DNA from: Salvia splendens
Taxonomy: Eukaryota > Streptophyta > Magnoliopsida > Lamiales > Lamiaceae
Length of the DNA stretch: 64,000 nucleotides
Direction: 5' to 3'
Assembly: GCF_004379255.2 (NCBI RefSeq)
Contig: NC_056048.1
Coordinates: forward strand, 8,280,001 to 8,344,000
A model generated the notes under the pieces. That model had not been told where the DNA came from and did not search any database. It saw only the letters and a list, made by a program, of their open reading frames with translations. A program made the translations under genes and the position numbers. This document shows, piece after piece, positions 19,621 through 32,250 of the stretch. Position 1 is the first letter of the stretch, and each line of letters starts with the position of its first letter.

Positions 19621-20539
19621 GTTTAATCAATTATATCTAATCTTAGCTTTTGTTTTGATTCAGATATATTGATAGAATAAAAATAAAATATACTAACATT
19701 TTATTTCATGGTTTGAGGGGACTAGAAATAATTATGGGTTATTGGCTTATTGCCATTCGTGGTTTGAGGGGGGGGGGAAGGTATTAGGAAAGAGGGAAAA
19801 ACTGAAAATCAAAAAAATGGGAGAGAGGGAATAAATATGGGTAATTGTGTTGGCATTACCTAATGATACAGGTAATCAAGAAGAAAAAGGATGTGGGAGA
19901 GAGGGAAAATCAAATTTTGGAGAGGAGAGAAGAAGAGATAAAGGATAGAAAAGTAAATTTACTTGCTATTGAACCATATACAATAAATAAATCGGTTTTT
20001 TCTTCTATTAAACCAGTTTATGATTGTTCATAATGTGTTCACATAGCATTTTTCTTTGATGAAACCATGACTTTGTATAGGATTTCAATACACAAAATTA
20101 TGTTTATATATTCATGATAAGTTTATGTAAAGCGAACTTTATGTATTTAAAAAAATTAGAAAAATTATTATACTATAAAATGCGACCTTATGTGTGCTTC
20201 ACCTCTATTTGATCATTTGCCGTAAAATAAAATACTTCATCTATTCATCAACAATTCATTTGCATTATTTTAGGATGATAGTAATTTAAAGTCTTATTTA
20301 ATTTTTTCTAATTTTAGATAATTTGACATCACATTTTATTAAACTATTATTAATTAATACTATATAAAATAAGATTTATATTGACTATTTTTCACCCAAT
20401 TGTTTTTTCATTTTTAAATTAATTATTTTATTTTACGAAAATGTAAATTTCTATACATATTTATATATTGCTTTAGCGGTCCAACGACAATGGAGAAATT
20501 TCGGAATAAGGGACTCAATTCGCAGGCCTTTCGAAATTT
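19621..20539. other. Gene-free AT-rich stretch
   Basis: No supported gene or complete transposon. Contains a G run near 19768-19778 and a purine-rich stretch at 19780-19960. Confidence 0.4.
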
Positions 20540-20949
20540 AGGATTAAATTCGCTGACCTTTTGAAATATGATATCGTGACATGCGAATTTTCCGGAATAA
20601 GGGATTTTCAAATTTTTATATGTTTTCTCTTCTTTTTTTTATTATTTTTCTCACAATGTTTAAGAACGACCAAATTACCCTCTAATATTTTCACAATAAT
20701 TTTGATTATATTTTACTCCAATTATTTTCACCGCCGAGGTGGTGGCAAAACTTGGCGTAGAGGAGGAGGAACAAGGTGAGGGAGAACATGACGGCGAGAA
20801 TAGCGAAAGAGAATATGGAAGTTCCATGATTCTGATAAATTAATTGATCATTACAGAGCTGGAAAATTGGAGCTTTCATAATTACACAGCGGCGTTGATC
20901 TTTGTGATTTGCAAAATTGAGTGAATAAAATTGTTGTGAATAAGTAGAT

Positions 20950-22865
20950 TAGAGTCTCCACTATAAGCGGACAGCCCCAATAGCCCCGCCCTCTTTTTTG
21001 TCCACAGCCCCAATAGTCCCGTCCCCTTTTTTGTCCACAGTCCCAGTTTATTTGTCCGCGCTCACAAAAATAATTGTTCGCAGCTATAAGGCGGACACTT
21101 CCAATAGCCCCAAAATTTTTAGCCACTTATCCTTTTATTTTTTTCGTCTATATTAAATCAATTAAAATTATCGGAATGTAAATAATTAGAAAACGAGGTA
21201 ATTGCGACCGAATATTCGTTGTATTGGAAATGGTAAAATTATACAACGAACATTTAAAAATAATACAAATAAAAAAACCGCCACCGTCTACTCGGTGGCG
21301 AAATCGGATTCCTCATCCTCTTCTCCGCCGCCTCCCCCGCAGCCGCCGGCCGCCCCAGTACAATCCTCATCAGACAAGCCTAGCCGGCGCTGGATCTCCC
21401 CTATGAGTTTCCGGTATATACCCTTGATGACCGGGTCGGTTGCGGTCTCGTAGAAACGGCAGTTGTCCTGCAGTTGTTTCAACAACTGCACATCTAGGTT
21501 CTCCCTCAAGACCTCGTGGGGACCAGGGGCCATGGGTTGCGGTATAGGGGCGGGGTGCGGGATGCGCGATCCCGACGCGGCCGACGATAGGCGGGAGGAA
21601 CTTCTAGTCACTCTAGCGCTTCGGATAGAGGCCTGTTGAGCTCCTGCCCGCTATTGCGCACAGGTGGCCCGGAATTTCGGACAATGCTCTAGAACAAGAT
21701 ACTCTTCCCACATGGTGAACTTCGACCAACCTTCCTTGTTGAATTGGGCCATAGACAGCCCCTTCACGGCTTCGCTTCGGCCACTCTCAGCACTGAGTAG
21801 GTTGTTCTCGTATATGGAGCTGAACCGCTTGGTGGCATGCAGAATCCTAGACCACTTTTTGCGGAGCTGTTCCCCGTCATGAGGTTTGGCGCATCGAGGT
21901 TTGAACTCGTTGTATGCCAACAAGACGCGCTTCCAAAAGCTCACCTCGGTCTGATCGGTGCCCACTATGGGTCCAATGTGACGGCATCCCACTCCCGCGC
22001 CAAAGCAATGGACTCCGCTTTGGAGTAGTGTGTGGCCCGTCCACCGCCGGCTGTCGGCGCCGCTGCCCTCACCGCCACCGTCGCTGCCCGAGCCGCCACC
22101 TCCACTGCCGGCGCCGCTGCCACCGCGGCTGCCGCCTCTTCCGCCGCCCCCGCCGCCAATGCTTCCACCCGCCCCAGCGGACCCGCCGACTCTCGTCGGA
22201 ACGGGCGTCCACGCATGCTGCCGGCGTTTCCGGTACACCCGGACTGAGCAGACCCATCATCGTCTCCAGTACGTCTCGATCTGCATCGGTGAAAAGAGAT
22301 TGGCTTGATTGGAAAGGGGTCTCCGGCCGCGGATGGTTAACCGCGTCGAGGTTGGGTCTGTAATCTCCAAACGCCTACCGACTCAAATTCCTCTGAAAAG
22401 GTTGGGGCGTGGGACTCGACCTCCACGGCTGAGATGGAGGAGGAGTTGGACTCGATCCCCACGGAGGGGGAGTTTGACTCCAACCCGACTGCTGGAAAGG
22501 ATACCCGCCATATCCCGACGGCTGGGAAGGATACCCGCCATATCCATTCGTCAGTGCCGGGTTATTCGTCGTCTCCACCGTGCATTTTTAGAGAGTGAAA
22601 GTGTAGATAGTGAATGAATGAAGATTGTTTGAAAATGGTGTAAAATGAGTGGTGGTGGAGTGGTATTTATAGTAGAATTTTCGAAAAAAAAAATTAATCG
22701 GCAGCCGGCGCGCCTATAGGCGCAGCGATCGGGGACCGGCACGTCATCGCACATAACTCGCCGGAGGGCCGTCCGCCCCAACAAAAATCGCCCGCCCCGG
22801 GACGGACGCTCCCTCCACTATAGACCGGCGGGGCAATAACAGAATGGGGGCGGCCGGCCTAACTT
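20950..22865 (-). mobile_element. PIF/Harbinger element 2 (ORF1 only)
   Basis: A GC-rich block in AT-rich surroundings. Its minus strand encodes the accessory ORF1 protein of a Harbinger element, and its edges hold repeated GTCCGC, CCCCAATAG and CCACTATA words. There is no transposase ORF, so it would depend on another element. The edges are estimated from composition; I could not fix the inverted ends. A TATA box (CTATAAATACC, minus strand near 22665-22675) precedes the ORF. Confidence 0.6.
21288..22578 (-). pseudogene. Harbinger ORF1: Myb/trihelix-like accessory protein
   Basis: Three minus-strand pieces in different frames make up one protein. An N-terminal Gly/Pro/Tyr/Gln-rich part (METTNNPALTNGYGGYP, 22578-22375) comes first. 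A Gly/Ser/Ala-rich linker leads into a trihelix-like DNA-binding domain (22238-21651; DQTEVSFWKRVLLAYNEF, LRKKWSRILHATKRF, EEYLVLEHCPKF). A C-terminal helical part (21611-21288; LLKQLQDNCRFYE, IYRKLIGEIQRRLGL) completes it. This architecture is that of the plant PIF/Harbinger ORF1, which helps the transposase reach the nucleus and bind DNA. Frame breaks between the parts could be introns or mutations; no clean splice pair was confirmed. Confidence 0.6.
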
Positions 22866-23959
22866 AGTCAATTCATAAATATTATAAAAGAAATAATATA
22901 GAAAAAGAAAATAAAACATATAAAAATTCGAAAATCCCTTTTTACGAAAAATTCGAAAGGTGAACGATCCAAATTTCAAAAGGCATGCAAATTTAGCCCC
23001 TTTTCCGAAATCCCTCGCGACAAAGTATACATTTATAATTCAAAAGCCCCAAGCTGACGTATTAGGGTTCTCCTTTTTTTACATCGGAATTCTTCCTTTC
23101 ATTCAAGGTCAGGAAAAGGATTCCAATCATCTGAAACTACAAATTTTCAGTCGGTTTGTGATTCATTGCTTCCCCCAATCGTATGTGTTTATGTCAATTC
23201 CGAGCGCTAATTGTCTATTTATTTTATTTTGAGATTATTTTTGAGCTGACAGCTGCTTTATGTAATTAGTTTGAGAAGCAAATTGAAATATACTAGGTTT
23301 TAAATACTATATTTTATGGTTAGGCGCATTCGTGATGGAACTTGGGTGTGCTGAATTCTACGAGTTTTGGATTTCATGTATTCTTCGATTGCTGTTGGTG
23401 TTATTGCGTTGTATGCGTTGCATAACAGAGTCTTTATTTGAGGATTTTTTGGGAATGGGAATTGAAAGATCGGGGAGATGGTTTGGATGGGAGAGTTGTG
23501 TAATAAGTGAAATGAGTATCTGTTTTGGAATTGATGGAGTGAACTTTGACTGATCTTTGATGTTATATGTTTCTTTGAAATTGTTGGAAGAAATCTTCAT
23601 GTTAGTAAGAAAGTAGTATATAATATTTGTTTCAGGAGAATGTTGTTCAAACTCTCAAAAGAAAACAATGCCTCAGAACAGGAAACTCAAAGTTGTATTT
23701 TTAAAATTTAGAACAAACATCCTCTAACAGTGTATTGGTTTATTATAGTAGTATGATATTTTGCGGACAAGCTTTGTTAGTATTTTTTTTGCAAGAATGT
23801 AAACCAGATGTTTTTCATCTTGTTTGTCAGTTTCAATTTCTTTTTCATGTGTCTATGTGAGTTTGGTTATGGTTATATTTGTTTGTTATTGATGCTCTTC
23901 ATTGTAATTTATTGACATGATCTTTTAATCAATTCCATTGTAGGACTTGGCTATCCATA

Positions 23960-26900
23960 ATGTCTGAGATAAAGTCATCTGGGAGACCATTTGACCAATT
24001 ATTGGAGAAAGTATTGTGCATGAACATACTTTCTTCCGATTATTTTCGAGACCTGTTGAAACTGAAAACTTTTCATGAAGTTATTGATGAGATTTACGTT
24101 ACTGTTACACACGTGGAGCCATGGATGACTGGCAACTGCCGAGGGCCTTCTACTGCATTCTGCCTTCTCTATAAATTCTTCCTCATGAAGCTAACTGTCA
24201 AACAAATGCACGGATTATTGACTCACCCAGATTCTCCTTATATTAGAGCAGTAAGAAAAATATTTCCTGGTAGATAGGACAAACAAGTGTTTCCTATTTG
24301 CTGTTATGAGTTGCTTACTAAATTTTGGTTTAGAATAATAAGTGCTTGTTTGTGTATTCTTTTTCAGATAGGATTTCTCTATTTAAGGTATGTAGCAGAT
24401 CCAAAGACTTTATGGGGTTGGTGTGAACCATACGTTAAAGATGATGAGGTATGACAAATATGCCTTGTCCGCTTAATCCTGTACATTGTTTTGGTTGTGA
24501 ACTGGTTTCTTGAAGTTGTTATTATGTAGTTTGAAATGTATATAATGTATTATACTTTCAATGAACATGCAGAACAGATGCTCTATGTAATACTAAGTCG
24601 AGCCAGTTAACCAGCTTAGATGTCAGCATAGTATTTGCTATATCTTTAAATATATTAGTCAACCTGGGATGCTGATATTTTTTTAATCGTTACTGCAATA
24701 TTTGTGAAAACATCCCAATTTCTACTCTTAACACATTGTCATTATTTAGCCAAACATTGCTATCACAAATTCACAATACTTTCCCCCAAACACTGGAAAA
24801 ATTAATGAATACTTTCTCCTATAGTACTTTTGGATATTCCACTATTATTTGATCTTCTTTTCTATAACATTTCTTAGTAGTCATGCTATCTCTCACTGTC
24901 TGCAAGGGAATCTATGATTGTTCTGCATGGGTTATGTGTGGATTACCTCTTGCCTATATTATTTGGGAATTTCCTGTTGTGTGTTTGATGCATGATGGCC
25001 AGGATGGAACAATTTTACAAAATTATTCAATGCGGCAAGCCTTGGGTTGGGTGGCTGTGGGGATATAACTTTTCAAATCCCTACAATTAATGTTCAAATA
25101 TGACCACATCTTCTCCCTTCAAATGCGATCACCCTTCAAATTGCCAAAAATAATACTCCCTCCGTCCCAACTAAGTTGAGTCGTATTCCTTTTTAAGACG
25201 TCCCAACTAAGTTTGAGTCATTTCCTTTTTTGACAAAAAACAAAAACATTCAATCGCTCTTACTTTACGCCATCACCTGCTTAACTCTCACTTTATCTTT
25301 CCTACTTTATTCCTCTCTCCTACTTTTCACCACAATTTCTTAATCTCCCACATTCCTCCAAAGATAATGAACGTTCCAACTCTTCTCCTCTTCTCTTAAT
25401 TATTCCTTCTTTGATTCATATTCTTCGTGAATATAGCAGGAAAAGTAGAACACACATCTGTTAGTGCACCCCGTCGCCATGCGCCCCAGATTTTTACCTA
25501 GCCGCTCGCTGCGCCCCGCGCTCCTAACAACGCTGGGTGGGAATGAAAATAATAATTGGAAAAGGTTTTTTTATATTTTATGATAAGTATTGATGTTTTA
25601 CTATCCCGGTGTTTATGCTCTCTTTCCACTTAGTATCTCATTCAGGATTTCTTAACCTGGAACATTTCTTAAACAATTTCCCAAGTTCTATAGTGGGTTT
25701 GTTAGAGAAGATGCAATGGTTGCTGGAAAACGTACCGAGGGAACAAAAAATAACTTGATATAAACTGACTTGAAGAACAAAGAGCAGAACAAGAATGGGA
25801 TAATCATCAAAAGTGCCCATACGGTAACATTACCGTCCTAAATTATTTTCCTGGACACTTTGTTTTTCTATTGAGGAGCTATTTATAATAACTAACAGAC
25901 TGCTAGTCAACTCTAACTTCGAAGATAACATTTAGACTCCTTAAAACAATAAACAACTAAAGATCATATTCTAGATTGTTGATAATCTGCAGGGATCAGG
26001 GAATGATATCTATCAAGGGAATGGACGATCTCTATCGGGCTTCTTAGGAATTTTCTTTTTTTCTCAGTACTATACATTGTTAATTTTATTTTTTCACCAA
26101 AACTTTTATCCATTGAATGTCACTATATTTTATGTTCATCTCTTAATTCCAGGAATTCTCTCCTGGTTGTAATGGCCGTATGACGACAATGGGTGCGTAT
26201 GTGAGGGATTTGCTTCTTGGACAGGTTGTGCATTGTCTGTTCATTTTTAAATAAGGTTTTTGAGATTATTTCTTTTGTACCGTACTACCATCAGCATCTT
26301 TGTCCTTGAGTTCTGATATATTTTTTTCTGCATGCAGTACTACTTTGATACACTTCTTCCTCGTATTCCTGTCCTGGTGTTACGCACTATTGTTGCCAAT
26401 TTTGAAAATATGAAGTTGCCGTCTAAACACTGTGGAGTTACTGGTGAGACCACTCGTGGAAGTGAAGAGACTGCAAGAAGACCACCTTCTGTCAAGGCTG
26501 CTCTTTCTGTCTCTTTCGGTCAACGTGCCCCTCATCGGACATTAACTAGAGATTCATCTCCAGTTCGGCGTACTGTTAATCATTCTTATGATCGCGGTAA
26601 TGAATCAAGACGATCTCCCCATCATTCTGGGAGCCAAAATGGTGATTTATCTGATCGGGATTATCCTGGAAGAGAGAGAGACAGGGGCAAGGATGGCAAC
26701 AGTGATCAAGAAAGAACCAGGGATCGCTATAGAGACAGGGATGATGAAAGGAGAAGAGAGCTGGACAAAGGTAAAGATAGAAGGTACGATGATTATGACA
26801 GAAGGTCCCGAGACTCCTATAGAAGGAGTTATGATAGGAGGGGCCGTGAAGACTACAGGAGAGAAGGTAGTTCTCGCCATAGCCAAAGCAGGAGCAGGAG

Positions 26901-27150
26901 CAGGAGCAGGAGCCGGAGTCGAAGTCAGAGCACCCATGATTATGGTAAGCATAGTGTAAGTAGTCACAATCCATTTAGCCATGAAAGTAAGGAGAAGAGA
27001 TCGGCATCGAGTAATCTGGCCGAGCTTAAAGATCTGTACGGTGTATCGAGCAATCAAAAGGATGGCGTGGCTGAGACCTCAGAGGGTCGCCCTTACAGGC
27101 CCAGTGGTACTGAGGAGGTGATCAGACTAGGTGGTTCTTCATGGAGGTAA
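23960..27150 (+). CDS. SRL1: PRP38-family splicing factor, SRL1-like (four coding exons)
   Basis: Coding exons 23960-24250, 24368-24448, 26153-26224 and 26338-27150 (97, 27, 24 and 270 codons plus stop) give a 418-residue protein. All junctions are GT-AG and in frame. Residues 1-170 are the PRP38 domain (EKVLCMNILSSDYF, EPWMTGNCRGPSTAFCLLYKFF, GFLYLRYVADPKTLW, RMTTMGAYVRDLLL). An Arg/Asp/Ser-rich region follows with an SRSRSRSRSR stretch, and the protein ends EEVIRLGGSSWR. It matches plant SRL1/PRP38B-type proteins, nuclear factors linked to pre-mRNA splicing and known from Arabidopsis salt-tolerance screens. The exon with the ATG begins at 23944 after an acceptor, so an upstream 5' UTR exon must exist (probably 23040-23300). 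Intron 2 (24449-26152) is long and holds a broken Stowaway MITE. Confidence 0.92.
25154..25390 (+). mobile_element. Stowaway-like MITE fragment in PRP38 intron
   Basis: It begins with TA then CTCCCTCCGTCCCAACTAAG, the usual plant Stowaway (Tc1/mariner) end, with the internal repeat of that end. The matching right end is missing. Confidence 0.6.
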
Positions 27151-27791
27151 ATCACTTTCGATTTGATATTCATGGTTATGTTATTCACTGTATAAGCCGA
27201 CGAGTGGCTGACTGAATCATCACCGGAAGTATGGCGGACACATGGTTGTAATTTATGGCGTCGGTGTTCAACGGATGTCGATATCGATGCATAATCAAGC
27301 AGTGTGTAATGTATTTGTAGCATAATTAGCGAATGAAAAGGGGATATGAACTACTCTGGTTCTTGGTTATTGGTTAGTCTTTGGATATAATAGTCATTTT
27401 CCCCAGCTATGTCACCACAAACATACTGACATTCTTCACTTCAAACTAATAATGTTAAAGACTACAAACTATTTATATCAGCGTGGAATCATTTCCATTA
27501 AAAGAAATCATGTAACTAGAAGCACATTAATAGCTCCTATGTTAAAGATCAAAACTATATCTCATACTTGATGAATATGTATTGTGTTTAGTTTATTAGA
27601 TTAAATTTTACAATTTATTTCTGGATGGATAGTCTTATGATAATTAAATTTCACAATTTATTAACCAAACAACTTCAGAAAAACCCAAATTTTTAATATA
27701 ATTGGCATGCACAACGGTGTTGTAGAGGTGGTAAATTAAAGGAGAGAAACAAATGTGAATTTGTAGCCATGCCAAAAATAAGTAGATTTTT
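27151..27791. other. Intergenic between convergent genes
   Basis: Shared 3' flanks of the PRP38 (+) and HMA (-) genes, which are convergent with 641 bp between their stops. AT-rich, with possible poly(A) signals. Nothing else seen. Confidence 0.5.
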
Positions 27792-29312
27792 CTACTGAAA
27801 AATGAATGGATTATGAGGTGTGTTCCTCCTTGGTGGCAGCTGTTGCCATCCATACCCAGACTGCGGTGGTGGCTGTTGCTGCCCATACCACCCTTCGTTC
27901 CCCATCGGATACTGGTACGGCCCTCCTCTGCCATAAAACGGCATGCCAAAGAAGTTGCTCGTATTCTCAGCTGGCACCCGGTCAATAATCAAGCGCCCTC
28001 GTGGATGGATTTTGCAGAAAATATCTCTACACACTGTGGGACTAATCTTGGGGGGAACGTAGTCTTCGCATTTGTGCTCGTCTTTCTCTTCCTCCTTCTT
28101 CTGCCTGTTGCTGCGGTGGTGACGACCGTCTTCACAGCAGCAGTTGACGTGATTTTTTCCCTTTTCGCCACGAGCTTCGGATTTGTTGTGGTTTTCATCA
28201 GCATGGTTCATGGGCTGCTTGTCTGCTGATGATACAAGCTTGACCGGTTTGCCTAGCTTCGCAACGTTGTTCAACAACGTTGTGCCATCGATTTCGCCAA
28301 AGACATATACAAGATTTTCTTTTTCATCTATTAGAACGTTGTCCACCCCTTAAATTACGTCAAATGGAAATTAAATAGAGAAATTAGACTTGAAAATTAT
28401 AACCGAAATCGATACAGAAATGAGGTCGGTTGACCGACAAACCGATCAGTTAGTTACTTAACCGATAAAACCGAATGCAGTTTAGTCCATCTTCTTAAAT
28501 GTCCATAAATTGTACATATATAATCGAACTTTTTCGACATTTTACATCGAAAATCAATTTATAAATATGATCAATTAACTTCAAATAATTTACATGCTAA
28601 TCATTCCATAACAATTTAGGAAGATATCAAAATTTTAAACTAAATATCTACAACTCTAAGAATTTTTTATTATTATAATTGAATATTGTACAACTATTTG
28701 GAATCAAGCTCGCAAATATTTGTGGAGAAAGAAATACCAAAAATTTAATTAAGTAAAACCTACAGCCTAATTAAACTAATGAACTTAAAAGTTGGTATGG
28801 GCTTAAATTTAATTATAAAATTATAAAATTGAATTTATCAGATACCGATCTCATGGTGAATCCCACAACCAATACGGATACCAAAACATTTCTTCTTAGT
28901 TCGATTATCGGTTATACCACCTCATCAACTATCAAAACCAAAAATTGTGGAGAAACAAATACCTGCCATTTTCCTTATTTTTTTTGGGACACCATTGCGG
29001 CATTTGTCACAACAATTGATCCGGATAGATAGAACTTTGGTCTGCATCACACAAGAAAAATAAAAATAAAAATTGAACTTGGAGTAAAATCAAGTAAATA
29101 AATTAGGTGGTGATGTAGGTAATTTATCATTGGAAAATATCAATGTTATTAGTATATGAAAGATTCGAACGAAATCTCATCTTTTCTGGAGTATAAGAAA
29201 ACATTCACATAATAATTTGCCAATAATATCGCAGTTCAAATCATTGTGTAAGTTTAAATTATTCCTTGATTGTGGAAATATTCTTCTTCCCATAACTTAC
29301 CTCATTAGACAT
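27792..29312 (-). CDS. Heavy-metal-associated (HMA) domain protein, no CaaX box
   Basis: Three coding exons on the minus strand: 29312-29301 (four codons, MSNE, donor GTAAGT), 29041-28963 and 28348-27792, giving 215 residues. Residues 5-75 form one HMA domain with the metal-binding pair Cys15/Cys18 (INCCDKC) and the later strands VDNVLIDEKENLVYVFGEID and VAKLGKPVKLV. A charged Cys/His/Lys-rich linker (VNCCCEDGRHH) and a Pro/Gln/Tyr/Gly-rich tail follow. This is the layout of plant HIPP/HPP metallochaperone-like proteins, but the C-terminus (NPFIFQ) lacks the isoprenylation CaaX motif, so it belongs to the non-isoprenylated type. A 5' UTR exon probably ends at about 29548 (TTCAAG|GTATTT). Confidence 0.85.
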
Positions 29313-29648
29313 TGGATTTTTGTGTGTCTCAAACTAACTGCACAACAACATTGTGAATCAGTCAATTAGATGAATATTTTCCGAGTGAAATACTATGATA
29401 AAATACTAGAAATACCCTCGATTCAAGTCATGAATTCAAAGTTTGAGCATCCAATTGGTATAAAATACTACCAATTCAAGTCTTAAAAAAAGCAATTTGA
29501 TCGAGTATGCTACAGAGTATGCAATTTAGGAACATGAATAGAAATACCTTGAACTTGATTGAGATTGGGATTGGGAGAGAAATCAAACTTGTTCTTGAGA
29601 TTTTTGGTGTGTCGCCTTTGGAGAATAAGAGCAATATTGTGGGGTTTA

Positions 29649-29984
29649 AATGGTTTTACTCTATATGCCCAAGTTGGGGGATTTGATTCTCACAGGGATT
29701 GAAGGTTAATTACCAAAATTATTGGAGTTTAAATTGAGGAATTAAGGCAAGAATCAATTCACAAATTTGAAAAGATTTGAGGCAACAACCCGGCGCTGGA
29801 ATTAGACAAGAAATCTCTTTTTCTTTTTCTTTTTTGTATTTGGGTTATATTTTCTTGTAAATATTTTGAGCCCACGAGGTTGTACCTCACTTTAATTTCT
29901 CCGTATAACCTAAAAATTAATTTCTTTTATTTCTCTTATTTGTAAAGACAAATTATTAATAGTATTTAAATTGATAATTTGGTA
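29649..29984. other. Intergenic, upstream of the HMA gene
   Basis: AT-rich promoter-side flank of the HMA gene; no further gene seen. Confidence 0.4.
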
Positions 29985-30154
29985 CTCCCTCCGTTCTTTA
30001 TTAATAGATGTATTTCTTTTGGACACATAGTTTAAGAATAGGGTGTTAGGTGAATGATGATGAATAATCTAAGAAAGAATAAAGTAAGAGAGTGTTACTA
30101 TCTTGGAACTTTCCAAAATAGAAAAATGACTCAATTAACAAGGAACGAAGGGAG
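29985..30154 (+). mobile_element. Stowaway MITE
   Basis: Inverted ends CTCCCTCCGTTC and GAACGAAGGGAG, flanked by TA on both sides (29983-29984, 30155-30156). 170 bp, non-coding. Confidence 0.85.
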
Positions 30155-30410
30155 TACTTTTTTCTCTCTGTTTACTGTACCTAACAACTCATTCTAAAAT
30201 CATGTATCACTAAAAAATATGGACATCTTGAGTAGGATGGAAGGAGTAGTAAATGGAGTATCAATTAAAATGTACTTGTAAATATGATTTATTTTTTCAT
30301 GGAGTAGTATTTTGAGCATTGAGGTGAGTGTTTTGAGTCCGAAAATGAGGAGGAAAATGGAAATTTCCTAGCATAAGGTACTGGGGAAGTTGATGGGATT
30401 GTGTGAGGCA

Positions 30411-32250
30411 TTGAGAGCATTAACCCCGGCCTAGATTCAAACCCCAAGTCCCCTCCACGTCATCATTATGCCTAATTTTGAGGCTCATGCCACAACTCTT
30501 CTAACCCTGCAGGCCCCACAGGGCTCATCCAGGCCACAACTATTAAATTGCACTATTCACAATTTACAACCTATTTTTACGCGTGAAATAAAAAAACGTC
30601 GAACAATTAAAACACGGAAAAGTCGTTCTTCATTGGGAAATTGAAAATTACAACATAGAATTTTTTTAAAAAAAATCTACATTAAAACATAACGTCAATG
30701 CTGGAAAACATTGGCGCGTGACCAAATTTCTTCAATTAGATCCGCTTGGAGGCGAATATGTGCTTCTTCTTGGTGCATCGCAGCTAAACGGGCCATGACA
30801 TTGCGTATGTTGGGAGGAACACCCTGCAAGGGAGGGTCGGTGACAATGTGGTTACCGGCGGTGCTGGAGCTTGCATCGTCGCTCCATGCCGTGACATTTT
30901 CTCCCTCGTCCTCAACGATCATGTTATGCATTATGATACATGCATACATGATGTCGGCGATTAGTGGACGTTGCCATCCATGGGCCGCTCCCTTCACCAT
31001 ACCCCACCATGCTTGGAGGACTCCGAATGCACGTTCCACATCTTTCCGCGCCGCCTCTTTCTTTTGGGCGAACAATGACCTCTTCGGCTTTGTCGGACAT
31101 GTGATAGTCTTCACGAACACGGGCCATCAAGGGTAGATCCCATCTGCCAGATAGTACCCCATATTGTACTGACGTTGGTTAGCCGTGAACTCTACGTTCG
31201 GCGCTCACCCGGCACACAAGTCGTTGAACAATGGAGACTCGTTCATCACATTGAGGTCGTTGTTCGACCTAGCGACACCACAGTAGGCAGGCCAGATCCA
31301 AAATCATTGGTTGGCAATGGCCTCCAACACGATCGTCGGATGTGTGCCTTTGTGCCCGCTAGTGTATTGTCCTCTCCAAGCTGTTGGATAATTCTTCCAC
31401 TGTCAGTGCATACAATAGATGCTGCCCAGCATCCCGGGGAAGCCGTGGACCCGCTCGTGCATGTTCACCAACCTCTGGGTATCGGCGGTTGTTGGCTTTC
31501 TTAAGTATGTATCCTTGAATGCTTCGATGACTGCCCGACAGAATTTAGCTAAACAATCCCATCCAGTATGCTCGCTTACATGGAGATACTCATCGAACAT
31601 ATCTGCAGTAGTTTCGTAAGCGAGTTGACGTATGGCAAATGTGCATTTTTGCAAAGTCGATATACTTTGCCGGCCAACAACATCGGTGGTTTGCATGAAA
31701 TACGAGTCATGAGCTACAACTGCGTTGACAATGCGCAGGAATAAAGGCCTCCGCATCCGGAACCGACGACAGAACATCTGATCACTTCATCGAGGATCTC
31801 TAGAGAAATAATTTGTGAAAAGCCGCAAATGAGCTTGTTCACGGTGTCGGTGGATATACATCCGAGTCCGTGGTACGCGGACGTGTTGTTCGTTCCACGC
31901 TTGAACATCAGCTTGGTAGCGAGCAACCTCGTTGTTGATTTCCTCTTGAATTCCGTCCATCACCTCCTCTAACATTCTGGCAATTTGAGACGCACCGGGG
32001 CACGACCCCGCATCCTCCAACTCCGAGCCGGGCTGCAACGGGGCGCGGCCCCGGGATGCCACTGCGTCACCAAGCGCGGCCTTGGCCGCGACTTCGCCTC
32101 CTCCAACGAGCAGGACGCGTGCCGGGGCCCAGGTGTGGTCCGGCCCGCCTGCGTTAACGATACTCTGAGGATAGGGTTTTGTAGTGGCTGGGGAGCGGTC
32201 ATGTAGCAACCAGCTAGTTCGAATTTTTTAATGAAAAACTCAAACTTCAT
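30411..32250 (-). mobile_element. PIF/Harbinger element 3 (transposase-bearing)
   Basis: Contains a decayed Harbinger transposase on the minus strand. The left edge near 30411 (GAGAGCATTAACCCC) resembles a Harbinger end. The right side adjoins the hAT element at 32258 and the right end was not found, so it may be lost. It is a second-generation relative of the element at 44420-46370, with the same protein motifs. Confidence 0.65.
30695..32209 (-). pseudogene. Harbinger (HARBI1-like, DDE) transposase, broken
   Basis: Reading down from about 31980: MLEEVMDGIQEEINNEVARY, YFSRDPR, a TGA near 31786, then FRRFRMRRPLFLRIVNAVV-like helix (31777-31403), MFDEYLHVSEHTG, MHERVHGFPGMLGSIYCMH and a catalytic-core stretch (about 31400-31150) with at least two stops. 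The intact C-terminus is at 31120-30695 (RKDVERAFGVLQAWW, DIMYACIIMHNMIVEDEGENV). These are the DDE_Tnp_4 hallmarks of plant PIF transposases. Sequence upstream of 31980 is GC-rich and open in two frames and may be a further N-terminal part. It cannot make an active enzyme in this state. Confidence 0.8.

Larger units (their letters stand above)
20540..23003. repeat. Diverged inverted blocks flanking Harbinger element 2
   Basis: An ~83-bp block at 20540-20622, read in reverse complement, matches 22921-23003 at roughly three-quarters of positions (shared words GAAAATCCC, TTTCAAAAGG, GCAAATTTA/GCGAATTTA). The blocks may be the ends of an older element into which the Harbinger element jumped. Confidence 0.45.

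Noticed and set aside
21965..22308. Pro/Ala-rich ORFs on plus across Harbinger 2
   Set aside because: Complements of the Gly/Ser-rich linker codons of ORF1.
26576..27057. Long minus- and alternate-frame ORFs opposite PRP38 exon 4
   Set aside because: Shadows of the Arg/Ser-rich coding sequence; no domain, no gene signals.
27813..28229. Hydrophobic 138-residue plus-strand ORF
   Set aside because: Antisense shadow of the HMA gene exon 3.
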